From Coriobacteriia bacterium (GTDB taxonomy: Bacteria > Actinomycetota > Coriobacteriia > Coriobacteriales > Eggerthellaceae): a stretch of DNA of 44,984 bases. This document shows, piece after piece, positions 24,226-33,827 of this stretch. The translations under genes and the position numbers were made by a program. The notes under the pieces were generated by a model. It saw nothing but the letters and a program-made list of their open reading frames with translations. It did no database searches and was not told the origin of the DNA. Position 1 is the first letter of the stretch. Each line of letters starts with the position of its first letter. The stretch is from contig JAUNWQ010000009.1 in NCBI GenBank assembly GCA_030540225.1, positions 1-44,984 of the forward strand, given 5' to 3'.

Positions 24226-25137
24226 ATGGGCTTGGGAAACCGCATCGTATCGGTGGTGTGCGCGATCTGCCTTGCGGTGAGCTTCATCGCCGCCGGCTTC
24301 GTCGCTGTCGCCGTGCCCGACAACGCGACGACTTCGCTTGCCGACGCCTACGCCGGGACCACCAACCCGACGACGCCGTTTTCCCACGAGGAGCTTTGCG
24401 ACATGGCGCTCGCGGGAAAACGCTACACCTTCGATACGAACGACAGGTTCGCCCTCAACCAGGCTATATACGACATCAACGCTCAAGCGGAAGCCGACGG
24501 GCGCGCTCATCGGGGCTCGCTTGACATCGCCTTATGGGACGAGCTGGCCGCACGGGATAAGGTAAGCGGAGCCGATGCCTCGAGCGCAGCTGCGACCTCG
24601 CTGTTCTTCGGCCTCGCGAACACGTTTGGAGGCTCCTACGACGAGGCCGACGACCTGGCGCGCATGCGCACGCTGCAGCCGAGCAGCGAGAACGTGGACA
24701 TGCTGCTCGCGCAAGCGTCCGACACCTACGTGCTCGACCCCGAGGCGATCGAACACCTCGACGACGTCTTCGGCGTTCTTGTGACAGCCGAACCCGTCGT
24801 GCTGGGCGTGTTCATCGCGGCCGCGCTCACCGCCGTGGGCGTCGGGTGCGCGAACGGGAGAAGAACGTTCGGGACGGTTTTGCTCTGCGCGGGTTTGGGA
24901 ACGATTGCGGTGTTCACCATCTTGGGAATATGGGCCGCCATCGACTTCGAGGGGCTGTTCGCCGTGTTCCACAGCTTGTTCTTCGCGCAGGGCAGCTGGG
25001 TGTTCAGCGCCGACTCGCTGCTCATCACCATGTACCCCGAGCCCTTCTGGGTCGGCATGGGCGCTATCTGGCTTGCCACGACGATCGCCGTAAGCGCCAT
25101 CTCGGCGATCGCGGGCCTCGCGCTGCGCCGCGCCTAG
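24226..25137 (+). CDS. DUF1461 (TIGR01906-type) integral membrane protein
   Basis: 303 residues. A first hydrophobic helix (about 5-30) looks like a signal anchor; an extracytoplasmic domain follows (35-175) with the family's conserved HLDDV segment just before the second membrane helix; then helices near 190-210, 218-240 and 275-300, and between them FFAQGSWVFSADSLLITMYPEPFW, matching the family's F-W-F-D-LI-lyP-FW signature. Family function is unknown. It starts 12 bases after the ATP-grasp-like gene and is probably cotranscribed with it. Confidence 0.8.
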   Translation: MGLGNRIVSVVCAICLAVSFIAAGFVAVAVPDNATTSLADAYAGTTNPTTPFSHEELCDMALAGKRYTFDTNDRFALNQAIYDINAQAEADGRAHRGSLDIALWDELAARDKVSGADASSAAATSLFFGLANTFGGSYDEADDLARMRTLQPSSENVDMLLAQASDTYVLDPEAIEHLDDVFGVLVTAEPVVLGVFIAAALTAVGVGCANGRRTFGTVLLCAGLGTIAVFTILGIWAAIDFEGLFAVFHSLFFAQGSWVFSADSLLITMYPEPFWVGMGAIWLATTIAVSAISAIAGLALRRA

Positions 25138-25263
25138 CTTCTCGCCGCCTTCGCCGCCCTCCCGGCCTAGATTGTCGCAATACGGTGCAATCCCTGCCAT
25201 CAGGCGCGAAAGCGAGTATCATATGCAGGTTGAAACGACTTCCAAAAGACGAAAGAGGAATCC

Positions 25264-26811
25264 GTGACTGACAAACCCGTACGCGTACGCTTCGCACCAT
25301 CGCCCACTGGACGCTTGCACGTCGGCGGCGCGCGCACCGCAATCTATAACTGGGCATTCGCCCGCGCAACGGGCGGCACCTTCATCCTGCGCATCGAGGA
25401 CACCGATCCCGAGCGTTCGACCGAAGAGAACGTCCAGGTCATCCTGAACGCCATGAAGTGGCTCAACCTCGACTGGGACGAGGGCCCCGAGGTCGGCGGC
25501 GACGCGGGCCCCTACTTCCAGACCCAGCGCTTCGACACCTACAAGACCGCGCTCGAGCGCCTTAAGGACCGCGGGGCGGTCTATCCCTGCTTCTGCTCGA
25601 AGGAGCTGCTCGACCAGAAGCGCGCGAAGGCGGAAGCGGAGGAAGGCGGCTACGCGGGATACGACCGCACGTGCCGCGACATCGACCCCGCCGAGGCGCA
25701 GCGCCGCATCGACGCAGGTGAACCGCATGTTTGGCGCCTGAAAGTGCCGCTTGACCACGGCCCCATCGAGTTCGACGACGCCGTGTACGGGCATGTCTCC
25801 TTCCCCGCCGACGTCATGGATGACATGATCGTCGTGCGCACCGACGGCACGCCCACCTACAACTTCGCGGTCGTATGCGACGACGCGAACATGGGGATCA
25901 CGCACGTCATCCGCGGCGACGACCACCTCTCGAACACCCCGCGCCAGATTCTCATCTACGAGGCGCTCGGCTACGACGTGCCCACCTTCGCGCACCTGTC
26001 GATGATCTTAGGCCCCGACGGGAAGAAGCTCTCCAAGCGTCACGGCGCAGCGAGCGTCGAGGAGTTCCGCGACCGCGGCTTCCTGCCCGACGCGATGGTG
26101 AACTTCCTGGCACTTCTGGGTTGGTCCCTCGACGGCGAGACAACGCTCATCAGCCGCGACGTGCTGTGCAGCGAGTTCTCGCTCGACCGCATCACCAAGA
26201 AGGACGCCGTGTTCGACGAGACGAAGCTCGAGTGGATGAACGGCCAGTACATCAAGGGGATGAGCGCCGGGGATTGGATCGACGCGAGCGTTCCTTGGCT
26301 TGCGCGCGCCCGCGCAGGCGTTGCGGCCGATGCCGAGATCTCCGAGGAGGAAATCCGCGAGACCGCAGCGGACATCGCGAACCGCCCCGAGTTCTACGAG
26401 AAGCTCTACCCGCTCGTTGCCGAGCGCGAGACGCGCCTTGTCGACGCTGCCGACAAGCTGGCCTACATGTTCTGGGGGCCGCGCGTCGAGGTGCTCGACG
26501 AGAAGAGCGTGAAGAAAGTGCTTCTGAAGGAAGGCGCGCACGCCGACGAGGCGCTTGCAGCCTGCCGTGCCATCCTGGCCGATGAGAGCCGCGCATGGGA
26601 GGCGGCGAGCCTCGAGGCCGCATGCCGCGAGCTTGGCGAGGAGGACGCGCTCAACATGAAGCTCAAGCTCGTGCTGCAGCCACTGCGCGTTGCCGTCTGC
26701 GGCAACATGGTCTCCCCGCCGCTGTTCGAGTCGATCGAGCTTTTGCCGCGCGAAGACGTGCTCGCGCGCATCGACCAGGTCACCTCCGAGGTTTTCGGTG
26801 GGGACGAATAG
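25264..26811 (+). CDS. gltX: Glutamyl-tRNA synthetase
   Basis: 515 residues, GTG start preceded by AAAGAGGAA. Class I aminoacyl-tRNA synthetase charging tRNA-Glu. RFAPSPTGRLHVGGARTA carries the HIGH-type motif, and DGKKLSKRHGAASVEEF carries the KMSKS-type motif. The N-terminal catalytic domain with RIEDTDPERS is intact, and the C-terminal anticodon-binding domain ends with the usual helical bundle. Whether it also charges tRNA-Gln, as in organisms using the amidotransferase route, cannot be judged here. A TATCAT -10-like box lies at about 25218. The downstream Fe-S gene appears to start within its last codons. Confidence 0.97.
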   Translation: MTDKPVRVRFAPSPTGRLHVGGARTAIYNWAFARATGGTFILRIEDTDPERSTEENVQVILNAMKWLNLDWDEGPEVGGDAGPYFQTQRFDTYKTALERLKDRGAVYPCFCSKELLDQKRAKAEAEEGGYAGYDRTCRDIDPAEAQRRIDAGEPHVWRLKVPLDHGPIEFDDAVYGHVSFPADVMDDMIVVRTDGTPTYNFAVVCDDANMGITHVIRGDDHLSNTPRQILIYEALGYDVPTFAHLSMILGPDGKKLSKRHGAASVEEFRDRGFLPDAMVNFLALLGWSLDGETTLISRDVLCSEFSLDRITKKDAVFDETKLEWMNGQYIKGMSAGDWIDASVPWLARARAGVAADAEISEEEIRETAADIANRPEFYEKLYPLVAERETRLVDAADKLAYMFWGPRVEVLDEKSVKKVLLKEGAHADEALAACRAILADESRAWEAASLEAACRELGEEDALNMKLKLVLQPLRVAVCGNMVSPPLFESIELLPREDVLARIDQVTSEVFGGDE

Positions 26812-27940
26812 CGACATCGAACAGGGCGCTCGCGACGCGCAATCCGCCGCGAGCGCCCCTTCCACCTTGCGCGTCGCCTTGGGCGCTCCGCGCAAGGTGC
26901 TCTTTCTACGCGATTTCTGCACGCGCCCCCAAGGCTCCAGCTGCATGAAGTGCATCGAGGCGTGCCCGAAAGGGGCCATCGCCATCGCGAACGCCTCCGC
27001 CGCCGTCGATGCGCACGCCTGCACCAAATGTGGGATATGCGTTGGCGTGTGCGACGGCTTCGCAATCCCTGGCGCTTCCGTCGAGGCCGTCTTTTCGCAG
27101 ATGCGCAAAATTGCGCTCACGGGCGAGAAGGTCATCCTGACGTGCTCGTATCTGCTCCCTTCAGGCTTCACCCCAGCGGACAACGTAATCGTGCTGCCAT
27201 GCCTCGCAATGCTGCCGCCCGAACTTTGGACCTGCGCGCTCGCGCTTGGCATCGACCTTGCCGTCGCCGCCATCTTCGAAGAATGCGAAACGTGCAAGCG
27301 CACCAAATCTCAAGGGCTTGAGCGTTTTTCCCGTGCAATCGAGCAGGCAGAAGACGCCACCGAGTGCACCGTGGCGATCACCGACGACGTTCCCGAAGCA
27401 CAGGTCGCCCCGACGCTCATGCAAACGCTTGGCGACACATCGGGCAAGGACCGTCGCGAAGCGCTCCTCGACTTGAAGGACCAGGCGGAAGACATCGCCT
27501 CGGGCGCATACCGCATGAAGCGCAACGAATCGCTGCGCGCCTTCCACGAACAGCGCGACCACATGCTCGCCGACGAGCGCATCGGAGGCGCGGTCGGGAC
27601 CCCCGAGCAAAACGCATACGCCGAGGGGGGCATGACGCGATGCACGCTCTCGCCTCGCCAGCGGATGCTGCTCGAAGCGGCGGATGTCTCCGACGCCGTC
27701 GCCGTGCGCAAGCGCGTAATGCTCTCCGCTACCGACGCCTCTCTTTGCGGCAACAGCCTCGCCTGCGCGAAATCGTGCCCCACAGGCGCCCGCAGACCAA
27801 GCCCTAAGGATGGGCAACTCGTCTTCGAAGCGCGCCTGTGTATCGGCTGCGGGCTGTGCACAAACGCCTGCCCCCAAGGCGCCGCAAGCCTTCGTGAGGC
27901 ATATGCCGGCGAGCTGCTCCCCCAACCTGACGACGAATAA
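26798..27940 (+). CDS. Multi-cluster 4Fe-4S protein with central Cys-rich domain
   Basis: About 380 residues if it starts at GTG 26798, overlapping the end of gltX by 14 bases; a start a little further in, near the first conserved residues at about 26870, is also possible. Two ferredoxin modules frame the protein: CMKCIEACPKGA with CTKCGICVGVC near residues 50-85, and CGNSLACAKSCPTGA with CIGCGLCTNACPQGA near 325-370. Between them is a domain with LPCLAMLPPELW and EECETCKRTK, reminiscent of the Cys-rich electron-transfer domains of MvhD or Hdr-type proteins, and a helical linker. Probably a soluble electron-transfer protein; partner unknown. The next gene encodes a thioesterase 19 bases away. 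Confidence 0.75.
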   Translation: MGTNSDIEQGARDAQSAASAPSTLRVALGAPRKVLFLRDFCTRPQGSSCMKCIEACPKGAIAIANASAAVDAHACTKCGICVGVCDGFAIPGASVEAVFSQMRKIALTGEKVILTCSYLLPSGFTPADNVIVLPCLAMLPPELWTCALALGIDLAVAAIFEECETCKRTKSQGLERFSRAIEQAEDATECTVAITDDVPEAQVAPTLMQTLGDTSGKDRREALLDLKDQAEDIASGAYRMKRNESLRAFHEQRDHMLADERIGGAVGTPEQNAYAEGGMTRCTLSPRQRMLLEAADVSDAVAVRKRVMLSATDASLCGNSLACAKSCPTGARRPSPKDGQLVFEARLCIGCGLCTNACPQGAASLREAYAGELLPQPDDE

Positions 27941-27959
27941 CAAAGAGAAGAAGGTGAAA

Positions 27960-28361
27960 ATGCTCTCGGACAATCCAACACTTGAAGAGGTGGCGAGCTA
28001 TTTCGCGAACGACCAATTCGCCACGCGCGCGGCAGGCTGCACCGTCGTCGAGGCGAGGCGCGGACATGCGGTCTGCGAGATGAAGCTCGCCGAAATCCAC
28101 TGCAACGCAACGGGGAACGTCATGGGCGGCGCCATCTTCACGCTCGCCGACTTCGCGCTCGCCATCGCCTGCAACATCGGCGAGCCCCCGAGCGTATCGG
28201 TGAGCAACACCATCGAGTACTTCTCGGCAACGAAGGGCGAAAAGCTCATCGCTACCTGCGATGCCGATAAATCGGGCCGCCGTCTGGGGTTCTACACCGT
28301 AGAAATCACCGACGACACGGGGCGGCGCATCGCGAAGATGTGCGCTACCTGCGCGCGGTAG
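27960..28361 (+). CDS. PaaI-family hotdog thioesterase
   Basis: 133 residues from the ATG at 27960 after GAAGAAGG. The hotdog fold is indicated by NATGNVMGGAIFTLADFALAIA, equivalent to the PaaI N-G-HGG-lftLaD signature with Met in place of the His, as in many clostridial and actinobacterial members; the Asp is the usual catalytic acid. Such enzymes hydrolyse acyl- or aryl-CoA thioesters. It lies just after the Fe-S protein and probably shares its transcript. Its last 17 bases overlap the convergent transporter gene. Confidence 0.88.
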   Translation: MLSDNPTLEEVASYFANDQFATRAAGCTVVEARRGHAVCEMKLAEIHCNATGNVMGGAIFTLADFALAIACNIGEPPSVSVSNTIEYFSATKGEKLIATCDADKSGRRLGFYTVEITDDTGRRIAKMCATCAR

Positions 28362-29289
28362 GCTTTTCCTTCCCGCCTGCTACGGAGACGAGCAGGATCA
28401 TCGACACCATGAGCAAAAAGCCGGCCCAGTCGTAGCCGGTAAACGAAGTCCCGAGCCACAGCGCGGCGAACACCGTCGCGCTCACCGGCTCCATAGCGCC
28501 GAGCAGGCTGCCCGTCACGGGGCCCACGAGCGCGACGCCGTGCAGATACAGCGTGAAAGCCGCGAACGTTCCCAAAACGGCGATGGCTGCAAGGACAAGC
28601 CACCCTGTCGCATCGAGGGCAGGCACGACGACGTCACCGCCCCACGCGGCAGGCGCCGCCCACGCGATTCCCGCGGCGACTCCCCCAATCGCCATGCCGA
28701 CGCCCGTCGTCAGGAGGGTTCCCCACACGAACATGAGGCGTTTGGGGTACATGATGTAAATCGCAACAGTGATGCTGTTCGCAAGACCCCACGCAAGCCC
28801 CGCAGCGGGAAGAGACAAACTTGACGGGTTTCCTTGCGTCGCAATAAGGAAGGTTGCCACCAGGGCGAATACGAGCCCCAGCGCCTCTCCTGGACGCGGA
28901 GGTTTCCTCGCGAACGCGCACGCGGCGAGCATGACCCACACCGTGCCGAGCGATTGCAGCACCGTGGCTGTCCCAGCATTAGTACAGCCAATCGAAGCGA
29001 TATAGGAAAACTGGCAGGCGAAGAGCCCGAAGACGCCGAATATGACGAGACTCCGCAGCGAGGCTCTATCGCGCAGCATCGCAACAAGGCGCCCGCGGCG
29101 CGTCGCGAGAAGCAACACTAAGAACAGCGCACCCGAGCCGATCATGCGGGCTGCGGTGATGAAAGAGGCGTCGATGTCGTAGTGCGCGAACAGGTACTGC
29201 GAGCACGCGCCCGAGAAGCCCCAGAGCGCACCGCCCGCGAGCGCACACGCCACGCCAAAGAGGAAGCGTTCTCTACTCCCCTTCCCCAC
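28345..29289 (-). CDS. EamA/DMT-family transporter
   Basis: 314 residues from a GTG at 29289 with AAAGGAG upstream. Ten hydrophobic helices in two EamA repeats (about 10-145 and 155-300), each with the family pattern: FGVFGLFACQFSYIASIGCTNAGTA ends the first half and GPVTGSLLGAMEPVSATVFAALWLG the second. Drug/metabolite exporter superfamily, often exporting amino acids or small metabolites; substrate cannot be predicted. Its start overlaps the end of mfd by 17 bases, so it is probably translated from the mfd message. Confidence 0.9.
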   Translation of the reverse strand: MGKGSRERFLFGVACALAGGALWGFSGACSQYLFAHYDIDASFITAARMIGSGALFLVLLLATRRGRLVAMLRDRASLRSLVIFGVFGLFACQFSYIASIGCTNAGTATVLQSLGTVWVMLAACAFARKPPRPGEALGLVFALVATFLIATQGNPSSLSLPAAGLAWGLANSITVAIYIMYPKRLMFVWGTLLTTGVGMAIGGVAAGIAWAAPAAWGGDVVVPALDATGWLVLAAIAVLGTFAAFTLYLHGVALVGPVTGSLLGAMEPVSATVFAALWLGTSFTGYDWAGFLLMVSMILLVSVAGGKEKPTARR

Positions 29290-32200
29290 CGCTGAGCTCC
29301 TTTAAGAAATCGAGAACCGCACCGAAGAGCGCATCGCCTTCTTCGACCTTGAAATACCTGGTGGGAAGCGTAAGCTTGCGTTTCTCCGCGAGATAGCGGC
29401 CGCCCGCTCGGCGAATCGGCACCATCTTGTCGCGCGGCACGGCGACAGGCTCGACGATGAGCTTTCCACCCGCGACCGTCACCGTGTTCATATGATGCTC
29501 GTTCGCGAACGCCTTCACGCGCGCCTTCGCGAACAAGTTCCTTGCTGCGGCGGGCATTTCCGGCCGCTTGGCGAGCATATCCTGCTCGATGGCCTCGACG
29601 TCCTCCATCGTCGCCGCTGACGCAATCTTTCGGTACCACAGCACGCGCTCGTCGGTATCGGGGACGTACTCTTCCGGCAGGTAGGTGTGGCCCGGCAGGT
29701 TCACGGTGATGTCGGAGAGCGCCGGCGGCAGCCCGTCGGCAGCGTCCGCGTCACCCTCGCGCGTGGCGGCAACCGCTTGCTCGAGCATTTGCGCGAACAG
29801 GTCGAAGCCGACCGCACTCATGTTGCCCGACTGCTCGGCACCAAGCATGCTTCCCGCGCCACGTATCTCCAGGTCGCGCATGGCGATGCGCATGCCGCTA
29901 CCGAGCTCGGTGTGCTCGTCGAGCGCGGTCAGGCGCGCCTCAGCCTCCTCGGTCAGGCTCACGTTGTCGGGGAACATGAAGTACGCGTACGCCTGCACCG
30001 ACGAGCGCCCGACACGCCCTTTCAGCTGGTACATCTGAGCCAAGCCGAGACGTTGGGCGTCCTCGATCACAAGCGTGTTCGTATGCGGATTGTCGATGCC
30101 GCTCTCGATGATGGTCGTCGCCACGAGCACGTCGAGCTCGCCTGCGCTGAAGTCCTCCATCACGCGCTCGAGCTCTTCGCGCGACATCTGCCCGTGCGCG
30201 ATTCCGACGCGCGCCTCGCCCGCCGCCGCCTGCACGCGCGCCACAGCATCCTCGATCGAATGGACGCGGTTGCTTACGTAATACACCTGGCCGCCGCGCG
30301 CAAGCTCGCGCCTGATCGCGCCGGAAACGATGTCGGGGTCCCATTCCCCCACATGGACCTCAACCGGCCTGCGATCGCCCGGCGGCGTCAAGATCAGGCT
30401 CATATCGCGCACGCCCGACAGCGACATCTGCATGGTGCGCGGAATCGGCGTCGCCGACAGCGTCAGCACATCGATCGACTCGCGCAGGTTCTTCATCTGT
30501 TCCTTGTGGCCCACGCCGAAGCGCTGCTCCTCGTCGATGATCACCAGTCCCAGGTCATAGGGGTTCACATCGCGCGAGAGAAGTCGATGCGTGCCGACGA
30601 GCACCGACACGCTGCCGTCGGCGAACCCTGCCAGCGCCCGCGATTGCTCAGCCGGCGTGCGGAAGCGCGAGAGCACCTCGACTGTCACGCCGAAGGGCGC
30701 GAAGCGGTCGTGGAAGTTCGCGAAATGCTGTTGCGCAAGAATAGTCGTCGGGCAGAGGACCATGACCTGCTTGCCATCCTGCGTCGCCTTGAAGGCCGCG
30801 CGCAAGGCGACCTCCGTCTTCCCGAAACCGACGTCGCCGCAGATGAGGCGGTCCATCGGGCGCGAGCTTTGCATGTCCGCCTTCACATCGGCGATGGCCG
30901 CGAGCTGGTCGGGCGTCTCCTCGTAGGGGAACGACTCCTCCATCTCGCGCTGCGCTGCGGTGTCCGGGCCGAAGCTGAAGCCCTGCGTCGCCGCACGGCG
31001 CGCGTACACGTCGACCAAATCGAACGCGAGCTTTTTGGTCGCCTTGCGCGCCTTCGCCGTCGCGCGCGACCAATCCGACGTATTCAGCCTGGTGAGGCGC
31101 GGGCTTGCCCCCTCGGGACCCACGTAGCGCGTCACGCGGTCGAGCTGCTCAACTGGCACGAACAGCTTATCGCCTTCCGCATACTTCAAAAGCAGGTAGT
31201 CGCGCGCCGTGCCGTCGATCTCGCGCCGCACGAGATCTTCGAAGAATGCGACGCCGTGGGCAGCGTGGACGACGTAGTCGCCCGGCTTATAGGGGAAAGT
31301 CACCTCCGTGATGTCGGTCCGCCTGCGCGCGCGGGCCGTCGTCTGGGTGCCCTGGGTGTCGGAGAGCGCCACAATCGCGAGCTTCGCTTTCGGGAAAATC
31401 ATTCCCAAGGGGACGTCGATGTCGACAACGTTAACGACTGACCTGCGAAGACGGCGCTTTGCCGACCCGCCACCCGAAAGGCCGTCCAACTCCGAGAAGT
31501 TCGCGTCGAGCGCCTCCTGAAAGGCGATACCATTGTCGACGAGCGCAAGCTCGATGTCATGGCGCGCGCGCGGCTCCGGCGCGCAAAGGGCCACCGTGTT
31601 GCCGCCCTCGACGAGATTCACCAGCCGACCGAACAGCTTGCCGGGATGCCCGGCGACCTCAACGCGCTTCACGGGAAGCTCGACGTCGATCGTGCCGCCG
31701 ACGCGCATAATCGACACGTACGTCGCGCGGACTCCCCCGCCGAAGTCGAGCGCGGTCGGCCCAGCGTAGAGCCCCGCCACAGGAATCTTCGTCCCCTTCG
31801 CGCGAGCCTCTATTTCCTCATACACATGCGTGGCGTCGTCGAAAAGCGAGCGCGGCTCGATAAGGCACGTCATCGTGTCGGGGCCCGCCCATGCGCCGAG
31901 CGTCACCGACTTGTCGTAAAGATACGGGAGCAGCGCGTCGGCACCCTCGAAGTGAAGCCCGCCATCGAGCTTCTCGAGCATGTCGCGCAAAACCGCGTTC
32001 GATTTCGCGGGTGCCGCGATCTTCCTGCGTGCGCGGGCGATCGTCTCCGCTGAGCAGGAGTACTCTCGCACAGGGTATATCTCGACGCGCGAGAGCGGGG
32101 AGATGGTCTGCCCCGTCGAGGGGACGATGCGCCTGATCTCGTCCACTTCGTCTCCGAAGAAATCGATGCGCACGGGATAGGTGAGGTTGCCCGGAAACAC

Positions 32201-32812
32201 GTCGATCGTGCCTCCATGCACGGCGAAGGTGCCCCGCCCGTCGAGCTCGCCCGTGTTCGCGTAGCCGCGATCCTCAAGTGAGCGGGCCACGTCCTCGAAA
32301 GACTCGACGCAGCAGCGCTCGCGCACAGCACTCGGAAGCGCCGCCTCGCCCTCCCGCGCCGTATCGGCAAGCTCGACCCCCGCCTCGAATACGAGGGGTG
32401 CTGCCACAAGGCTGTCTTTTGGCGGTATCATCCTGATGAGCGCACGGGCGCTCGCGACGACGACGCGTGGCCTGCCGCATGCAAGCGAGAAGGCGGCCTC
32501 CATACGGCGGGCGACCTTGCGGGCATCGGGCGTCTTCGGGGAGAAGGGGGTATCGGCGCGCTCGGGGAACAGCAGCACGCGGTCTTCCCCCAAATAAGCT
32601 GCCATATTGCGAGCGAAGGCAATAGCGGCATCCTCACCTGCGACGACGACGAGCGTCGGGCGCGGCGAGCGCGAGAACTGAGCGCTCGCGAGGAAGGGAC
32701 GCGCAGATGACGCGACACCGAGCGTCGCATCGGATCCCGCGTCGAGCTTTCCCCAAAAGTCATCCAGCGCGCCCGACTTCTCGAGCACGAACGTCAGCGA
32801 ATCGATGAGCAT
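29273..32812 (-). CDS. mfd: Transcription-repair coupling factor Mfd
   Basis: 1179 residues from ATG 32812, 6 bases after GGAAGG; an in-frame upstream ATG at 32872 would add 20 residues that look non-coding. Releases stalled RNA polymerase and recruits UvrA. N-terminal UvrB-homology region (about 1-330), the RNA-polymerase interaction Tudor-like domain with YKPGDYVVHAAHGVAFF around 510, then RecG-like helicase motifs: Walker A GDVGFGKTEVALRAAF, IDEEQRFGVGHKE, LSATPIPRTMQMSLSG, and the later TIIESGIDNPHTNT and QLKGRVGRS; a C-terminal TRCF domain follows. Length is normal for the family. Divergent from nth. Confidence 0.97.
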   Translation of the reverse strand: MLIDSLTFVLEKSGALDDFWGKLDAGSDATLGVASSARPFLASAQFSRSPRPTLVVVAGEDAAIAFARNMAAYLGEDRVLLFPERADTPFSPKTPDARKVARRMEAAFSLACGRPRVVVASARALIRMIPPKDSLVAAPLVFEAGVELADTAREGEAALPSAVRERCCVESFEDVARSLEDRGYANTGELDGRGTFAVHGGTIDVFPGNLTYPVRIDFFGDEVDEIRRIVPSTGQTISPLSRVEIYPVREYSCSAETIARARRKIAAPAKSNAVLRDMLEKLDGGLHFEGADALLPYLYDKSVTLGAWAGPDTMTCLIEPRSLFDDATHVYEEIEARAKGTKIPVAGLYAGPTALDFGGGVRATYVSIMRVGGTIDVELPVKRVEVAGHPGKLFGRLVNLVEGGNTVALCAPEPRARHDIELALVDNGIAFQEALDANFSELDGLSGGGSAKRRLRRSVVNVVDIDVPLGMIFPKAKLAIVALSDTQGTQTTARARRRTDITEVTFPYKPGDYVVHAAHGVAFFEDLVRREIDGTARDYLLLKYAEGDKLFVPVEQLDRVTRYVGPEGASPRLTRLNTSDWSRATAKARKATKKLAFDLVDVYARRAATQGFSFGPDTAAQREMEESFPYEETPDQLAAIADVKADMQSSRPMDRLICGDVGFGKTEVALRAAFKATQDGKQVMVLCPTTILAQQHFANFHDRFAPFGVTVEVLSRFRTPAEQSRALAGFADGSVSVLVGTHRLLSRDVNPYDLGLVIIDEEQRFGVGHKEQMKNLRESIDVLTLSATPIPRTMQMSLSGVRDMSLILTPPGDRRPVEVHVGEWDPDIVSGAIRRELARGGQVYYVSNRVHSIEDAVARVQAAAGEARVGIAHGQMSREELERVMEDFSAGELDVLVATTIIESGIDNPHTNTLVIEDAQRLGLAQMYQLKGRVGRSSVQAYAYFMFPDNVSLTEEAEARLTALDEHTELGSGMRIAMRDLEIRGAGSMLGAEQSGNMSAVGFDLFAQMLEQAVAATREGDADAADGLPPALSDITVNLPGHTYLPEEYVPDTDERVLWYRKIASAATMEDVEAIEQDMLAKRPEMPAAARNLFAKARVKAFANEHHMNTVTVAGGKLIVEPVAVPRDKMVPIRRAGGRYLAEKRKLTLPTRYFKVEEGDALFGAVLDFLKELSGGEGE

Positions 32813-32922
32813 GCGCATCCTTCCAAGCGTCTGCAAGGCGAAACAGCCCGCAGACAGCACAAAGAGCCGCATCGCGCACCTTTATGAGGGGAAACGCGAA
32901 TACGACTTCAGTTTTGATATTG

Positions 32923-32936
32923 TTCCCAACAGGGAA
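32923..32936. promoter_or_regulatory. Short palindrome in mfd-nth divergent region
   Basis: TTCCCAACAGGGAA, a 5-4-5 palindrome 110 bases upstream of the mfd start. It might be an operator but does not match a site I can name. The 309-base region 32813-33121 otherwise contains only the nth promoter. Confidence 0.25.
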
Positions 32937-33090
32937 TTTCCAAGCGCAAGTGTATCACAGCGAGCCTTCGCACCCCAACCGCCCATGCCCGCATCTCCCA
33001 AACCATCACGATGATTCAAAAAAGTACACGCTTCGTGCCAGAATTCGGGTTCAAGCGTGCACTCATTCCCTCGAACCCCGAAGAAGCCGC

Positions 33091-33096
33091 TATACT
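33091..33096 (+). promoter_or_regulatory. -10 box of nth
   Basis: TATACT 25 bases before the nth start codon, flanked by CCGC and GCGG. The -35 region is poor. GGAGAGGAAAGG follows as the ribosome binding region. Confidence 0.45.
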
Positions 33097-33121
33097 TTCA
33101 GCGGAGAGGAAAGGATGAGCC

Positions 33122-33784
33122 ATGCCCCGTGAGACCGTCGCCGCGAAACGCGAGCGAGCCATCGAGATCGCCCGCCGAATGAATGAGCGCTACCCCAAGG
33201 CGGAATGCGCTCTGCATTACGATGGCGAACCATTTCGACTGGTCATCGCCGTGCTACTTTCCGCGCAAACGACCGACAAAGGCGTGAACAAGGTGACGCC
33301 CGCGCTCTGGAAGCGCTACCCCACCCCTGCCGACCTTGCGTCGGCCGACGTCACCGACGTCGAGGAGATCATCCGCGCCATCGGCTTCTATCGCACGAAG
33401 GCCGCGAATTGCGTGAAGTGCGCGCAACTGGTGGTCTCAGAGTACGGTGGGGAGGTCCCGCGAGATATCGACGAACTGCAAAAGCTCCCCGGCGTGGGAA
33501 GGAAAACCGCGAACGTAGTGCTCAACGAGGCATTCGGGATCGTCGAAGGCATCGCTGTCGACACGCACGTTTTTCGAATCGCGCACAAGCTGAAGCTCGT
33601 CGGCCCCTCGGCCGACGCGCCCGCAAAAACGGAAACCGCCCTGCTCAAGCTCTACCCACGCGACTTTTGGGGGCCGATCAACCATCAATGGGTGCTCTTC
33701 GGGCGCGAAACGTGCATCGCGCGGCGGCCCAAGTGCGAGGAGTGTTTTCTTGCCGACGTCTGCCCGAGCTGTGGGAAGAAATAG
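33122..33784 (+). CDS. nth: Endonuclease III
   Basis: 220 residues. Base excision repair glycosylase/AP lyase for oxidised pyrimidines. The helix-hairpin-helix LPGVGRKTANVVL contains catalytic Lys128; VDTHVFRIA contains catalytic Asp147; the [4Fe-4S] loop is Cys198, 205, 208 and 214 with exact Cx6Cx2Cx5C spacing. Full family length. Start ATG 33122; another ATG at 33115 is out of frame. Stands alone on the + strand between mfd and the convergent glycosyltransferase operon. Confidence 0.97.
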   Translation: MPRETVAAKRERAIEIARRMNERYPKAECALHYDGEPFRLVIAVLLSAQTTDKGVNKVTPALWKRYPTPADLASADVTDVEEIIRAIGFYRTKAANCVKCAQLVVSEYGGEVPRDIDELQKLPGVGRKTANVVLNEAFGIVEGIAVDTHVFRIAHKLKLVGPSADAPAKTETALLKLYPRDFWGPINHQWVLFGRETCIARRPKCEECFLADVCPSCGKK

Positions 33785-33827
33785 CGATTGGAGCCACCCC
33801 GCGAGCGAAGGCTCTCCCGCAAGCACC

